Part shown: piece by piece, positions 53,216 through 61,195 of the stretch
Position numbering within the stretch: the stretch's first letter is position 1
Layout of the letters: every line of letters starts with the position of its first letter
From: Ktedonobacter robiniae
GTDB taxonomy: Bacteria; Chloroflexota; Ktedonobacteria; Ktedonobacterales; Ktedonobacteraceae
Reading direction: 5' to 3'
DNA: 64,000 bases
Assembly (NCBI RefSeq): GCF_016587375.1
Contig: NZ_BNJG01000001.1
Span: forward strand, 1,984,001-2,048,000
Made by a program: the position numbers and the translations under genes
The notes under the pieces: generated by a model
Database searches by the model: none
What the model was told of the DNA's origin: nothing
Seen by the model: the letters and a program-made list of their open reading frames with translations, nothing else

Positions 53216-53294
53216 TCGCAGGGGTATAGGATGTGCGGTGGAGATGGGTCGGCTTCGCCGACCCATCTCCACCGCACATCCTATACCCCTGCGA
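53216..53294. repeat. Perfect 38-bp inverted repeat between divergent genes
   Basis: Arms 53216-53253 and 53257-53294 pair perfectly around a TTC triloop, the longest such repeat in the window. Unlike most others it lies between two divergent genes (starts at 53086 and 53606), so it is not next to any stop codon. The rest of 53087-53605 has no supported gene. Confidence 0.8.
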
Positions 53295-53605
53295 AGCGTC
53301 GCAGACGCTGAGAACACCATGTCTAACAAGAGCTCATCATGACTTTAGTCTTAAGGGAAAGTAGGGGACTTTCGAAGTGTGCGGATGGCAAGGGGAGAGT
53401 AAGGACAGCCAGAGAAAAGGGCGTGGTCTTCACCCTGAAAATCCTTGAGTCAAAAGCTTAAAGGCAGATTGTAGAAAATTAGATTCCACTTAAAGCTGCA
53501 AAAAGTGCGCCAAATCTGGCCAATATTGGCAAGTTTTTCGTCATATTTCCGATACTTCTACTCGTATAGAGAATAGATGTGTAGTAGGAATAAGGAGGAG
53601 ACACA

Positions 53606-54058
53606 ATGTCCTGTACATTGAGCAGCACAATCGAAGCCATTGAAATGCCCCTGTGGTCTCAAGAAATTCCGGCCACATCAGAGGCAGCATATAAGAGATA
53701 TGAGACAGCGCCTATGGTTGCGATCGCGCCAGTACCTGCCACCAGGATTTCTCCTACAACCGACAAATTGAGTGAAGAAGAGCTTCACAGCTCATTTGAG
53801 GAAGCGCTGGAAGAGCGCATCAACTCTGGAGAAATGCGCCGCATCAGCGCCTTGCTCGAGGAGCTGCCTTCTTCTCACCCATTGCCCCACACTGGGCCGC
53901 TGGCACCGAAACAGATGGTGCCATCCGAGTTGCAGAAGTTACTCTCCACCCTGGGAACACTAAGCGCGAAGAGCTATGCCTTGCTCATCGGCTTCGGACT
54001 CCTGTGTGTGCTGCTTGGCTTCGATCTCCTGGGTCTCCTCCTCCTCACGACACGCTAG
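53606..54058 (+). CDS. Tail-anchored membrane protein of unknown function
   Basis: 150 residues with a soluble N-terminal region, an acidic helix (DKLSEEELHSSFEEALEERI) and one helix near the C-terminus (SYALLIGFGLLCVLLGFDLL) that ends in TTR, so the bulk lies in the cytosol. AAGGAGG lies 7-8 nt before ATG 53606. No family was recognised. Confidence 0.7.
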   Translation: MSCTLSSTIEAIEMPLWSQEIPATSEAAYKRYETAPMVAIAPVPATRISPTTDKLSEEELHSSFEEALEERINSGEMRRISALLEELPSSHPLPHTGPLAPKQMVPSELQKLLSTLGTLSAKSYALLIGFGLLCVLLGFDLLGLLLLTTR

Positions 54059-54484
54059 TCGCCGGTGTGTAGGGGAAAGCGGCCCTCCTGCCATAGAATA
54101 GGGATAGCGCTTTTTCCCTCCTCCTTCTCTCGCTTCTGGAAATACTTTCGGTCCGTGAGACGTTGTAGTATATATAGTAGTGTTATTTCCTGAGTAGGTA
54201 GTGTGACTGACAGGGTCCACCACACATCACCTACCCAGGCAAACATCGCAGATGCGAGAAGTCAAGCTAAAACTTGCACCACTAAATTTCAGCAAATTCT
54301 AATAACCATTCGATACAAAGCTTACCTGCAAGCAAGTCTTTTCCCAGGCGCATAGAGGCTCAAACATAGCCTTCATATCATGGGACCGACAAAATGCTAC
54401 TTCTAGCGCGTTTATTTCGTATTAAGTATTAAAGGCAAGGGCGCAGGTAGTTACGCGGCGTCTCGCCGATTGAGAGGAGCGATT
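54059..54484. other. Intergenic region without a supported gene
   Basis: An imperfect hairpin (about 54190-54239, built on GTAGGTAGTGTG and CACACATCACCTAC) may end the preceding gene. The rest is AT-rich, presumably the promoter of the FtsB-like gene. Confidence 0.45.
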
Positions 54485-54967
54485 GTGCAGCGACGATCAA
54501 GGAAGCCACAATTTCCTGCACGCCCCGAGGAGAGTTACGGTCATGTGACCTCCGCCATAGGTCTGGAGGAGACCTTCGGTCACCAACGGGCCAGGAGGCA
54601 GTCTCTCTTCAAGCAAACGCTGATGTGGATTACGGGGCTGATCTGCGCGGTGCTCCTGCTAGGGACCCTGGCTCAGGCCTGGTCCAATAGCCAGTTGACG
54701 CGGACGGTACAGAGCGAGCAACTGCGCTTGCAGTCCCTGCAACAGCGCAATGACCAGCTCAAAAAAGACGTAAACAAATATAAAGATCCAGCCGTAATCG
54801 AAAGTGAAGCCAGGCAGCAGTTAGGCTATGTACGTCCAGGCGAGAAGCCAGTTGTGGTCGTACAAGCTGATACGACAACCACAACCAGGACAGCATCCAC
54901 CAGGACCACGAAGAGTGACTCAGGCTACTGGCTGGAGTGGTTGCAGGCCCTCTTTGGCAATGGCTAA
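54485..54967 (+). CDS. FtsB/DivIC-like septum formation initiator protein
   Basis: 160 residues from GTG 54485 (AGAGGAG 5 nt upstream). A basic cytoplasmic start of about 45 residues precedes one membrane helix (LMWITGLICAVLLLGTLAQA), then a coiled coil (LRLQSLQQRNDQLKKDVNKY) and the FtsB/DivIC box with YKDPAVIESEARQQLGYVRP, followed by GEKPVVV. This protein type links the divisome on the outside of the membrane. A Thr-rich linker and a short hydrophobic end follow. Confidence 0.85.
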   Translation: MQRRSRKPQFPARPEESYGHVTSAIGLEETFGHQRARRQSLFKQTLMWITGLICAVLLLGTLAQAWSNSQLTRTVQSEQLRLQSLQQRNDQLKKDVNKYKDPAVIESEARQQLGYVRPGEKPVVVVQADTTTTTRTASTRTTKSDSGYWLEWLQALFGNG

Positions 54968-55136
54968 GCCATCTCGATAAGCCAAAGGTCCTCTTGTAAG
55001 CGTCCAATTCTTGACATTACTTGTATGATAAATGTATAACATCTGTATAGAAATGTCATAACAAGCTTAAACGTCAGGTAACAACAGATGAAGCAGCAGC
55101 GTGTTCTTGCGACAAAATTTACCCTTATGATTATTC

Positions 55137-55260
55137 AGCTCCAGCATTGGCTGGAGCTTACAGGGTTTGTAGTAAGAACATTGCGTTTCGTGGAATGAGG
55201 AAGTAGCAGCTACCCGCTAGCGAAACGCACAAACGCAAGTTTGGTGTTTCGCTTTTTTTA
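55137..55260 (+). promoter_or_regulatory. Candidate terminator/antiterminator leader upstream of the amidotransferase gene
   Basis: A hairpin AGCTCCAG/CTGGAGCT (55137-55158) is followed by TGCGTTTCG (55182-55190), which can pair with CGAAACGCA (55221-55229). The same segment can instead form an intrinsic terminator: AGCGAAAC (55219-55226) with GTTTCGCT (55246-55253), an inner CAAAC-GCAA-GTTTG tetraloop stem, and a run of seven T. The two structures exclude each other, as in attenuators and riboswitches. No known riboswitch class was recognised. Its end merges with a tnpB remnant. Confidence 0.55.
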
Positions 55261-55261
55261 T

Positions 55262-55330
55262 TATCTTTCTTGCGGATCTTTTCACCGCAATCATCAATGT
55301 GAACGAGTTTGAACACATTTAGAAAGGCAG
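55262..55330 (+). mobile_element. Remnant of a tnpB 3' end / IS right end
   Basis: The frame LADLFTAIINVNEFEHI-stop (55270-55321) matches the C-terminus of the TnpB at 40964 (CADVFTAIEDVEHI-stop). The following AACACATTTAGAAAGGCAG is identical to that element's right end. The rest of the gene is gone. As at the aldehyde dehydrogenase, the end lies just before a start codon, here 10 nt from ATG 55340. Confidence 0.75.
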
Positions 55331-55339
55331 TAACTGGTA

Positions 55340-56119
55340 ATGCGTCCATTAATCGGTATACCTTGTCATGCAGGCGTGGGGGCTGAGTCGGATCGGCCCA
55401 TATTCTACAACAACATAGCATACATACGGGCAGTGGAAGCAGCGGGTGGCGTCCCTATTCTCATCCCTATTCTTGACGATCTCGCTGGCCTCCAGACACT
55501 TCTGCCTCGCCTTGATGGCTTGTTACTCTCAGGTGGAATCGACCTGCATCCACGTCACTATAATGAAGAGCCACATCCTATGCTGGGAAAAACCAATCCG
55601 CAACTCGATGATTTGGAGCTGGAACTGGTCCGCTGGGTTGTGCGGGAGAATCTTCCCACAATCGGTATTTGCCGTGGTATGCAGATGTTGAACGTGGCCC
55701 TGGGTGGCAGCCTCTACCAGGATCTGGAGGCGCAATATCCCCAGAGCTTGAAGCATCCTAACTGGGAGTTACCGCGCAATCAGATCGTCCACCGCATCAA
55801 CGTTCAGGAGGAGAGCCGCATGGCTACTATCCTGGGCAAGTATGATCTGGGCGTCAATAGCCTACATCACCAGGCGGTGAAAGAGCCTGGTTCCGGGGTC
55901 ATCATCAGTGGACGGGCAGAGGATGGTGTGGCGGAGTTATTGGAGATACCTGATCATCGCTTTATGCTCGCGGCCCAGTGTCATCCCGAAGAAATCTGGA
56001 ATGATGAGCCAGCATGGAAAAATCTCTTTGGAGCCTTTATTGAGGAATGCTCTCAGCCTGTAGTCAAGCAGCTTCATGCCATGGATACAGTACTCGAGGT
56101 TAGTGCCAGGACGGCCTAA
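55340..56119 (+). CDS. Class I glutamine amidotransferase, gamma-glutamyl-GABA hydrolase-like
   Basis: 259 residues of the peptidase C26/PuuD type. LIGIPCHAGVG, YIRAVEAAGGVPILIP, LDGLLLSGGIDLHPRHYNEE, the nucleophile elbow IGICRGMQMLNVALGGSLYQ and the His-Glu of AAQCHPEEI give the Cys-His-Glu triad. Members hydrolyse gamma-glutamyl-GABA or related gamma-glutamyl amides. It is alone, without other putrescine-pathway genes. Its ribosome-binding site AGAAAGGCAG is within the IS-derived end. Confidence 0.9.
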   Translation: MRPLIGIPCHAGVGAESDRPIFYNNIAYIRAVEAAGGVPILIPILDDLAGLQTLLPRLDGLLLSGGIDLHPRHYNEEPHPMLGKTNPQLDDLELELVRWVVRENLPTIGICRGMQMLNVALGGSLYQDLEAQYPQSLKHPNWELPRNQIVHRINVQEESRMATILGKYDLGVNSLHHQAVKEPGSGVIISGRAEDGVAELLEIPDHRFMLAAQCHPEEIWNDEPAWKNLFGAFIEECSQPVVKQLHAMDTVLEVSARTA

Positions 56120-56220
56120 GGATTTTTGACCCATGAGAGACGCCTGTACGTCTGAAGTCAGGGATTACGCCCTTCTTTATCTTCACTCGCACACACGTTT
56201 ACCTGAGCCTACCACTTATG

Positions 56221-56268
56221 CGAAAACCAACGCCACTCTCGTGGCTAGCGCTCCGCGCTCAGGTTTTC
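56221..56268 (+). repeat. Dispersed imperfect palindrome, copy 2
   Basis: CGAAAACCAACGCC, CTCTCGTGGCTAGCGCT and GCGCTCAGGTTTTC, preceded by CTTATG. It is the shortest copy, lacking the extra CCCCATTCGGGG stem of copy 1. Confidence 0.75.
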
Positions 56269-56336
56269 TGATAAGGCCTACAGTAAAATTGATAATAAAC
56301 AAAACTATGCCAATGTTGTCATACTTGATTCTTATG

Positions 56337-56389
56337 CCGAAATCCAACGTCGCTCTCGCGACTAGCACTTCGTGCTCAGGATTTCGGAT
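56337..56389 (+). repeat. Dispersed imperfect palindrome, copy 3
   Basis: CCGAAATCCAACG, CTCTCGCGACTAGCACT and GTGCTCAGGATTTCGG, again preceded by CTTATG. Both arms differ from copy 2 in a compensating way (GAAATCC with GGATTTC), so the pairing is conserved. It lies 116 bp after copy 2. Confidence 0.75.
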
Positions 56390-56401
56390 AGGTAGACACT
56401 A

Positions 56402-56449
56402 AAAAGTCGAAAGCGGCCACCCAGAGTAGAGTAACCGCTTTCGACTTTT
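56402..56449. terminator. Bidirectional terminator between amidotransferase and BMP genes
   Basis: Perfect 15-bp stem AAAAGTCGAAAGCGG/CCGCTTTCGACTTTT around an 18-nt loop, with T-runs in both directions. It lies 14 bp from the BMP gene stop codon. Confidence 0.85.
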
Positions 56450-56463
56450 GCGTTTGATCGTGT

Positions 56464-57561
56464 TTATTTGTCCGCAGGAATGTCAGCAGGCGGCGTCAGC
56501 GTGCCGCTCTTGATCATCTGCGCGAACTCGTCGGCCTTGGCCTTGGCGTCGGCAGGAACATCGCTCGAAGGCGTCGCATACCCAACACCATCCTGCTTCA
56601 GGTCGAAGACGGGAGGAGTGTTGGTGTACTGGTTCTTCGAGAAGTTGACAATCGTGCTGTAGACAGCGGTATCAACACGCTTGAGAGCGCTGGTGATGAC
56701 ATCGCTGTGCAGGTAACCCTGGTCGGCGTCGACACCAATACCATACACGCCCTTCTGGTTGGCGGCGTCCAGTGCGCCAATACCACAACCACCAGCGACC
56801 TGGAAGACGATGTCCGACTTCTGCTGGTCGATCTGGGTCAGGGCCATATCTTTACACTTGGCGACGTTGGCGAAATCCTGGGAGAAGCCAACCACAACTT
56901 TGACCTTGGGATCGACCTTCTGCGCGCAGTACTTGTAGCCCGCGATGTAGTGGTTCACGGGAGGGATCGCCTGGCCACCAACCGCGCTAATGACATTTGA
57001 ACCGGAGAGCTTGGGCAGCTTGCTCTTGCCATCAAGCTCCATCTGGCCCGCCATCGCACCTACGAGACAACCCGCCTCCTGCTCTTTGAAGAAGAGCGGC
57101 GCGACGTTTGGCAGGGTGGTGCAGTCAGACTGACCTGGAGCCGTGGCACAGCCATCAATGATAGCGAACTTTTTGTTGGGGAACTGCTTGGCCACCTGGT
57201 AGATAGGGGTCTGCATCAGGAAGCCAACGGCGAAGATGAGGTCAGCAGCCTGGGCAGCCTGGGTCAGGTTTGAGACGTAGTCGTTCTGTGATGTCGACTG
57301 GATGACGCGCTCGTCGAAGTTCAACTCTTTCTTGGCTTTGGTATAACCAACATATGAGAGGTGGTTAAAACCATTATCGTTCAGGCCACCAATGTCGGTT
57401 ACCAGGGAGACCTTGATGGGGGCAGTGGTGTTACCACTATTAGAATTGTTACCACCATTTGAGCTACCACCACAAGCAGAGAGTACCATGGCCACGAGCG
57501 AGAGTAGCAGAGTAATCTGGACGAACCAGCCATACTTACCACGCAAATACGGGCGACGCAT
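56464..57561 (-). CDS. BMP-family ABC transporter substrate-binding lipoprotein
   Basis: 365 residues from ATG 57561 (AAAGGA upstream). Signal peptide with lipobox VLSAC and a Gly/Asn-rich linker. The BMP/PnrA fold shows KVSLVTDIGGLNDNGFNHLS, AADLIFAVGFLMQTPIYQVA, LFFKEQEAGCLVGAMAGQM and QVAGGCGIGALDAANQKGVY. Such proteins bind nucleosides for import. Other transporter genes are not adjacent, though they may be elsewhere. The 350-bp upstream region has no other gene. Confidence 0.92.
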   Translation of the reverse strand: MRRPYLRGKYGWFVQITLLLSLVAMVLSACGGSSNGGNNSNSGNTTAPIKVSLVTDIGGLNDNGFNHLSYVGYTKAKKELNFDERVIQSTSQNDYVSNLTQAAQAADLIFAVGFLMQTPIYQVAKQFPNKKFAIIDGCATAPGQSDCTTLPNVAPLFFKEQEAGCLVGAMAGQMELDGKSKLPKLSGSNVISAVGGQAIPPVNHYIAGYKYCAQKVDPKVKVVVGFSQDFANVAKCKDMALTQIDQQKSDIVFQVAGGCGIGALDAANQKGVYGIGVDADQGYLHSDVITSALKRVDTAVYSTIVNFSKNQYTNTPPVFDLKQDGVGYATPSSDVPADAKAKADEFAQMIKSGTLTPPADIPADK

Positions 57562-57856
57562 TCGATAGGGTCCTTTCTCCTCTATAGATAGAGAAATATA
57601 AAAATGTGAACATAGCAACCAGTTATCACAGGTGGCTTGTACGATCACAAAATCGTCACATATAGATCCACTAATATAGAACTGGTATTCCTCAGTTTTT
57701 GAAGGGTGAAAAATGACCCGTACCAGGACATCTCTCCCCTGCTTATTCCCACACTCGCGCCCAGGGAGAGCGTGAATGCTTTTTTATTGCCTGCCAGTTA
57801 CGTAGTATAGCATTCTTATTGCTGTGAAGCAAAAAAATGCACCCTGAATCAGCACG

Positions 57857-57890
57857 AAAAAATGGCAGGGTTAAAAACCGCTGCCATTTT
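57857..57890 (-). terminator. Intrinsic terminator of the NYN gene
   Basis: On the minus strand a stem AAAATGGCAG/CTGCCATTTT is followed by a T-run (TTTTTTCG). It lies 22 bp beyond the stop codon. Confidence 0.75.
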
Positions 57891-57911
57891 AACATATTTT
57901 CTCTGAGATTA

Positions 57912-60665
57912 CTACGAGCGAATTTCTTCGAGCAACGAGAGGTTGACAAAGAGATCGCAGCTCTGGCGTAGAGTAGCAGACATCGCCTCATCAAAGGCGG
58001 CCACTTCAACGCGCACACCATGATCGGAGCAGTAGTCGAGCATAGGCATAAAGTCACTGTCACCACTGACCAGCACAATGCAGTCGACCGCGCGCCCCTC
58101 AACCAGGCGTACGACATCCATACACAGGTCGAGGTCCAGGTCGGCCTTTTTCGCACCACTGGAGAAGGTCTTGTAGTTCTTAGTGGTAATGCGATAGCCC
58201 AGACCCTTCACGGCCTGCAAGAACATCTGCTCATCACCGGCCTGGGGACTGGTGGGACAATAGGCCTGTGCACGCACCAGGCGGCGATTACCGCGCAGGA
58301 AGTCCAGCAGCTTGCCAAAGTCAACCGACATGCGCAGGGTACGCGCTGAGTAGAGCAGGTTGGCCACGTCGACGAAGACGCCTACGCGCTCGGTCGAGGG
58401 GAAAGGAGGCAGGGTGACCGAGACATTGGTGGGAGCCTGCGCTTGACGGCGCATCTCTGTCACCAGGCGGTCTGACTGCAACTGCAAGGCCTGCACTATC
58501 GAGTTGGTAAAGTGATTAAACGCGGCGGCGCTGGGCATACCCTCCTGGCCACGACCCGAGCCAGACGTTGAGACCGGGTAGGAAGGCGTGCGCTGAACCT
58601 CGGCACGGGCAATAGTGCGTCCTCCATCGCGGCTCACGACACTGCCACGCGCGGGCGAGGGATCAGGTCCCATAAATGGGCCGGGCAGATCGCCGCCATG
58701 ATTCATCTGGTTGATCGTGTAGCCCGACACGATGGAATATGCCATCCCTGAAGGAGACTGAGGCAATGAGCTCATTGGTGTCGCGAGTTCATTGCTCTGT
58801 CCACGCGCGGGCGCGGTTGGCTGCGCTAGCGCTGGTGCGGGTGTTGGCTCTGAAGGCGTTGGAGTAACCGGCGCGCTTGTGCTACCTGTCGTAGGGCGAT
58901 GGCGACGACGACGACGTGAAGATGCCGCCTTCTGCAATTCAGAATATTCCAGGGGTGGCAGATCTTCAGGCGCGATCTCCTCGACGGCCGCCGCCAGAGT
59001 TGTATATGTTGGTGTATTATCCGAGTTTGGCGCTACAGGGGATGTTGCCATAGTGCTTGTCACTTCTTTCTGGCGCTCATGCCCCCGACGACGCCCATTC
59101 TCTTTGGCGGGTGGCGTCGCTGTTTCGGAGGCAGTAGAATCCTGATTAGCTTTCTTGCTTGTCTGTACTTCGCGACCCGTTGCGGTCTCCGCAGCTTTCG
59201 GCGCCACTTCTGGCTGGGCTTCAGCTTCAACCGGGCGGATCTCCGGAGTCTCTTTGGTCTCTTTAGGCTCTTCGGCACTCATGGCTGGAGCTGAAGGGAC
59301 CGTCCCGTTGAGGGCACTGGGCGCGCCACTGGTGGCAGGCGCCGGCTTAGCCGCTGCTGCTTTTGAGGCAGAGGGACGGTCGAAGCGATAACGACGTGCG
59401 GGACGTGGCGGTGTGCTCTCAGCAGGCGCGGGCGCAGCTTCGGGCTGGGCCTCGGCTTCAGGCTGGACTGGAGCTTCAGCCTCATTTGAGGCGACTTTCT
59501 CCTTTTCGCGCTCCTCGCGCAGGTGACGGACGCTATGACGAGGGAAGCGAATGCGCGAGGCCGGGCGCAAGAGAGGTGAGACCGCCCGCTCTTTTACTGG
59601 CTGAGCGGCGCCCTCCTCTTCGCTCTTCTCCGACTCCACATTTTTCTTCTCTTCGCTCTCGCTCATGCTTGTAGGTACCTCTTCTGTCGTGCGCTCAGGC
59701 ACTGTCTCCTGCGTGTCAGCAGGGCTAGAAATCGTCTCGTCCAAACGCTCAGGCCCGGCAACGGGAGTAGAGCTAGCCGCCTCTTCTCCTGCTACCATAT
59801 CCTGGCTCGCTTCCTGCTCCTGCCCAGTCTGCGTACGCTCCACCTGGCGCTGAGCCAGGGGTGAAAGTAGCGCGAAGGCCTCTAGCTGCGACTCACGTAG
59901 CGAGGCATCAAAGCGCGCCTGGGCCTCGGCCTGGCGAAATTCTTCAATGAAAGAGGTAAAGGAACGAACCTCGTCTTCCTTTGACGGATGTAGCGAGGCA
60001 AAGCTTTCCTGACCAAATGGAGACAATTTCTCCTCGATGGCCTGGACATCTACTTCAATCACCGTCGGGGCCTGAGACTCAGGCGTCTCGGCCTCGCTGG
60101 AGCCTACTACAGGCAGCGGCTCTTGCTCAGGTGTCGTGGGTGCCTCCTGCGCCTGCTCTTCTGTCGCACGCGGGGCTTCGACCGTCTCCTCTTGAGCAGG
60201 GATCTCCGCATCAGCCGGTTGCGTTACCTCGGCGCGATTTGTGTCCGTCTCCGAGAGTGTCGGTAGCTCCTTCTGAGAAGCATCGGCAACGCTTTCGGCC
60301 TTCTCGGCAATGGGTGCAGCCTCTTCCTGCTCGTGTGCGGACGAGGCGGTGCTCAGCTCAGGGGATGATGCAGATGCAGAAACCTCACTTGATGTGGGCA
60401 AAGATGCCTCAGTATCAGTGGAGGAAGATGCTACTGGAGTTGTAGGCTCTTCAGCCTGCTGCTGAGCCTCCTCCTCAACATGCTGCTCCTGAGAAACAGT
60501 GTCAGCAACGACAGGAAAGGAGGGACCTGTCACAGCCTCGGCCTCAGAAGAAGTGGCGGTTTCAGATGCGGTCGGCTCAACCGTTGAGTTGGGGTCTGAC
60601 GGATGCTCTACAATGTTCGCATCAACGTCATTGTGATCATCAGAATGAGAATGTTTTGTTGTCAC
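57912..60665 (-). CDS. NYN/LabA-type ribonuclease-like protein with long disordered arm
   Basis: 917 residues from GTG 60665 (GGAG upstream). The last 160 residues form a NYN domain of LabA/DUF88 type: VGVFVDVANLLYSARTL, KADLDLDLCMDVVRLVEGRA and CIVLVSGDSDFMPMLDYCSD, with the acidic residues expected for a PIN-like metal site. The first 740 residues are low-complexity, rich in Ala, Glu, Pro, Thr and Ser, with two basic patches (SRIRFPRHSVRHLREERE and SRRRRRHRP). This architecture recalls RNase E, where a disordered arm gathers partners and RNA. An RNA-processing role is inferred. Confidence 0.88.
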   Translation of the reverse strand: MTTKHSHSDDHNDVDANIVEHPSDPNSTVEPTASETATSSEAEAVTGPSFPVVADTVSQEQHVEEEAQQQAEEPTTPVASSSTDTEASLPTSSEVSASASSPELSTASSAHEQEEAAPIAEKAESVADASQKELPTLSETDTNRAEVTQPADAEIPAQEETVEAPRATEEQAQEAPTTPEQEPLPVVGSSEAETPESQAPTVIEVDVQAIEEKLSPFGQESFASLHPSKEDEVRSFTSFIEEFRQAEAQARFDASLRESQLEAFALLSPLAQRQVERTQTGQEQEASQDMVAGEEAASSTPVAGPERLDETISSPADTQETVPERTTEEVPTSMSESEEKKNVESEKSEEEGAAQPVKERAVSPLLRPASRIRFPRHSVRHLREEREKEKVASNEAEAPVQPEAEAQPEAAPAPAESTPPRPARRYRFDRPSASKAAAAKPAPATSGAPSALNGTVPSAPAMSAEEPKETKETPEIRPVEAEAQPEVAPKAAETATGREVQTSKKANQDSTASETATPPAKENGRRRGHERQKEVTSTMATSPVAPNSDNTPTYTTLAAAVEEIAPEDLPPLEYSELQKAASSRRRRRHRPTTGSTSAPVTPTPSEPTPAPALAQPTAPARGQSNELATPMSSLPQSPSGMAYSIVSGYTINQMNHGGDLPGPFMGPDPSPARGSVVSRDGGRTIARAEVQRTPSYPVSTSGSGRGQEGMPSAAAFNHFTNSIVQALQLQSDRLVTEMRRQAQAPTNVSVTLPPFPSTERVGVFVDVANLLYSARTLRMSVDFGKLLDFLRGNRRLVRAQAYCPTSPQAGDEQMFLQAVKGLGYRITTKNYKTFSSGAKKADLDLDLCMDVVRLVEGRAVDCIVLVSGDSDFMPMLDYCSDHGVRVEVAAFDEAMSATLRQSCDLFVNLSLLEEIRS

Positions 60666-60912
60666 TAAGATCTCCAGTCTCAGTCACTACGGACAGAGCA
60701 CAGGGAATCATCATAGGAAGCACGACCGAGGGATGTGGGCGAAACACTGCACGATGGCTTCTAATGGGAAGGCTAGATAAGCCTATCAGCCCTGAGGCAG
60801 ATGCTTATCAACAAAGGCCTCTAGAAGTATCTCAATCAGATGCAGTTTCACAACCTACCTGGTGCGTCATCAGCATTTATGCGATTGTGCGTAAGCGAAT
60901 ATACTACCTATT
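60666..60912. other. Intergenic region without a supported gene
   Basis: Upstream region of the NYN gene. Short plus-strand frames here lack ribosome-binding sites. It ends in the inverted copy of the dispersed palindrome. Confidence 0.4.
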
Positions 60913-60981
60913 TGAAAACCTGAGCGTGTGAGCGCTAGTCACGCGAGCGGCGCTGTCCCCCGCATGGGGAGTTGGTTTTCG
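60913..60981 (-). repeat. Dispersed imperfect palindrome, copy 4 (inverted)
   Basis: Read on the minus strand it gives CTTATGCGAAAACCAAC, a CCCCATGCGGGG stem, GTGACTAGCGCT and CGCTCAGGTTTTC, like copies 1-3. Between it and the next gene (60982-61195) no gene is supported. Confidence 0.7.
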
Positions 60982-61195
60982 CATAAGAAGGTACCAGGGC
61001 GAAGTGAAGATCTTTTCTGATGAATCATCGTAGTCAAGTCTCCGCCCTCCATCAACTCTTAGCAGTCCTGCCCTATGGAATGATGTTTACGAACAAAGCA
61101 CGCAGGCCTTCACCATAAGTGTACACAGCCTCGTGTTATACACGCATGTGTTCTCTGTACTCTAATCCGATCTCGCAAAGTCTATGCCGTTAGAA

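Noticed and set aside
55158-55421. Minus-strand 87-codon frame overlapping the amidotransferase leader
   Set aside because: It is the antisense of the leader hairpins and tnpB remnant, without a start signal.
56221-56389. Paired palindromes as integron attC sites
   Set aside because: The termini do not show the attC core GTTRRRY/RYYYAAC arrangement around a cassette gene, and no integrase is nearby.
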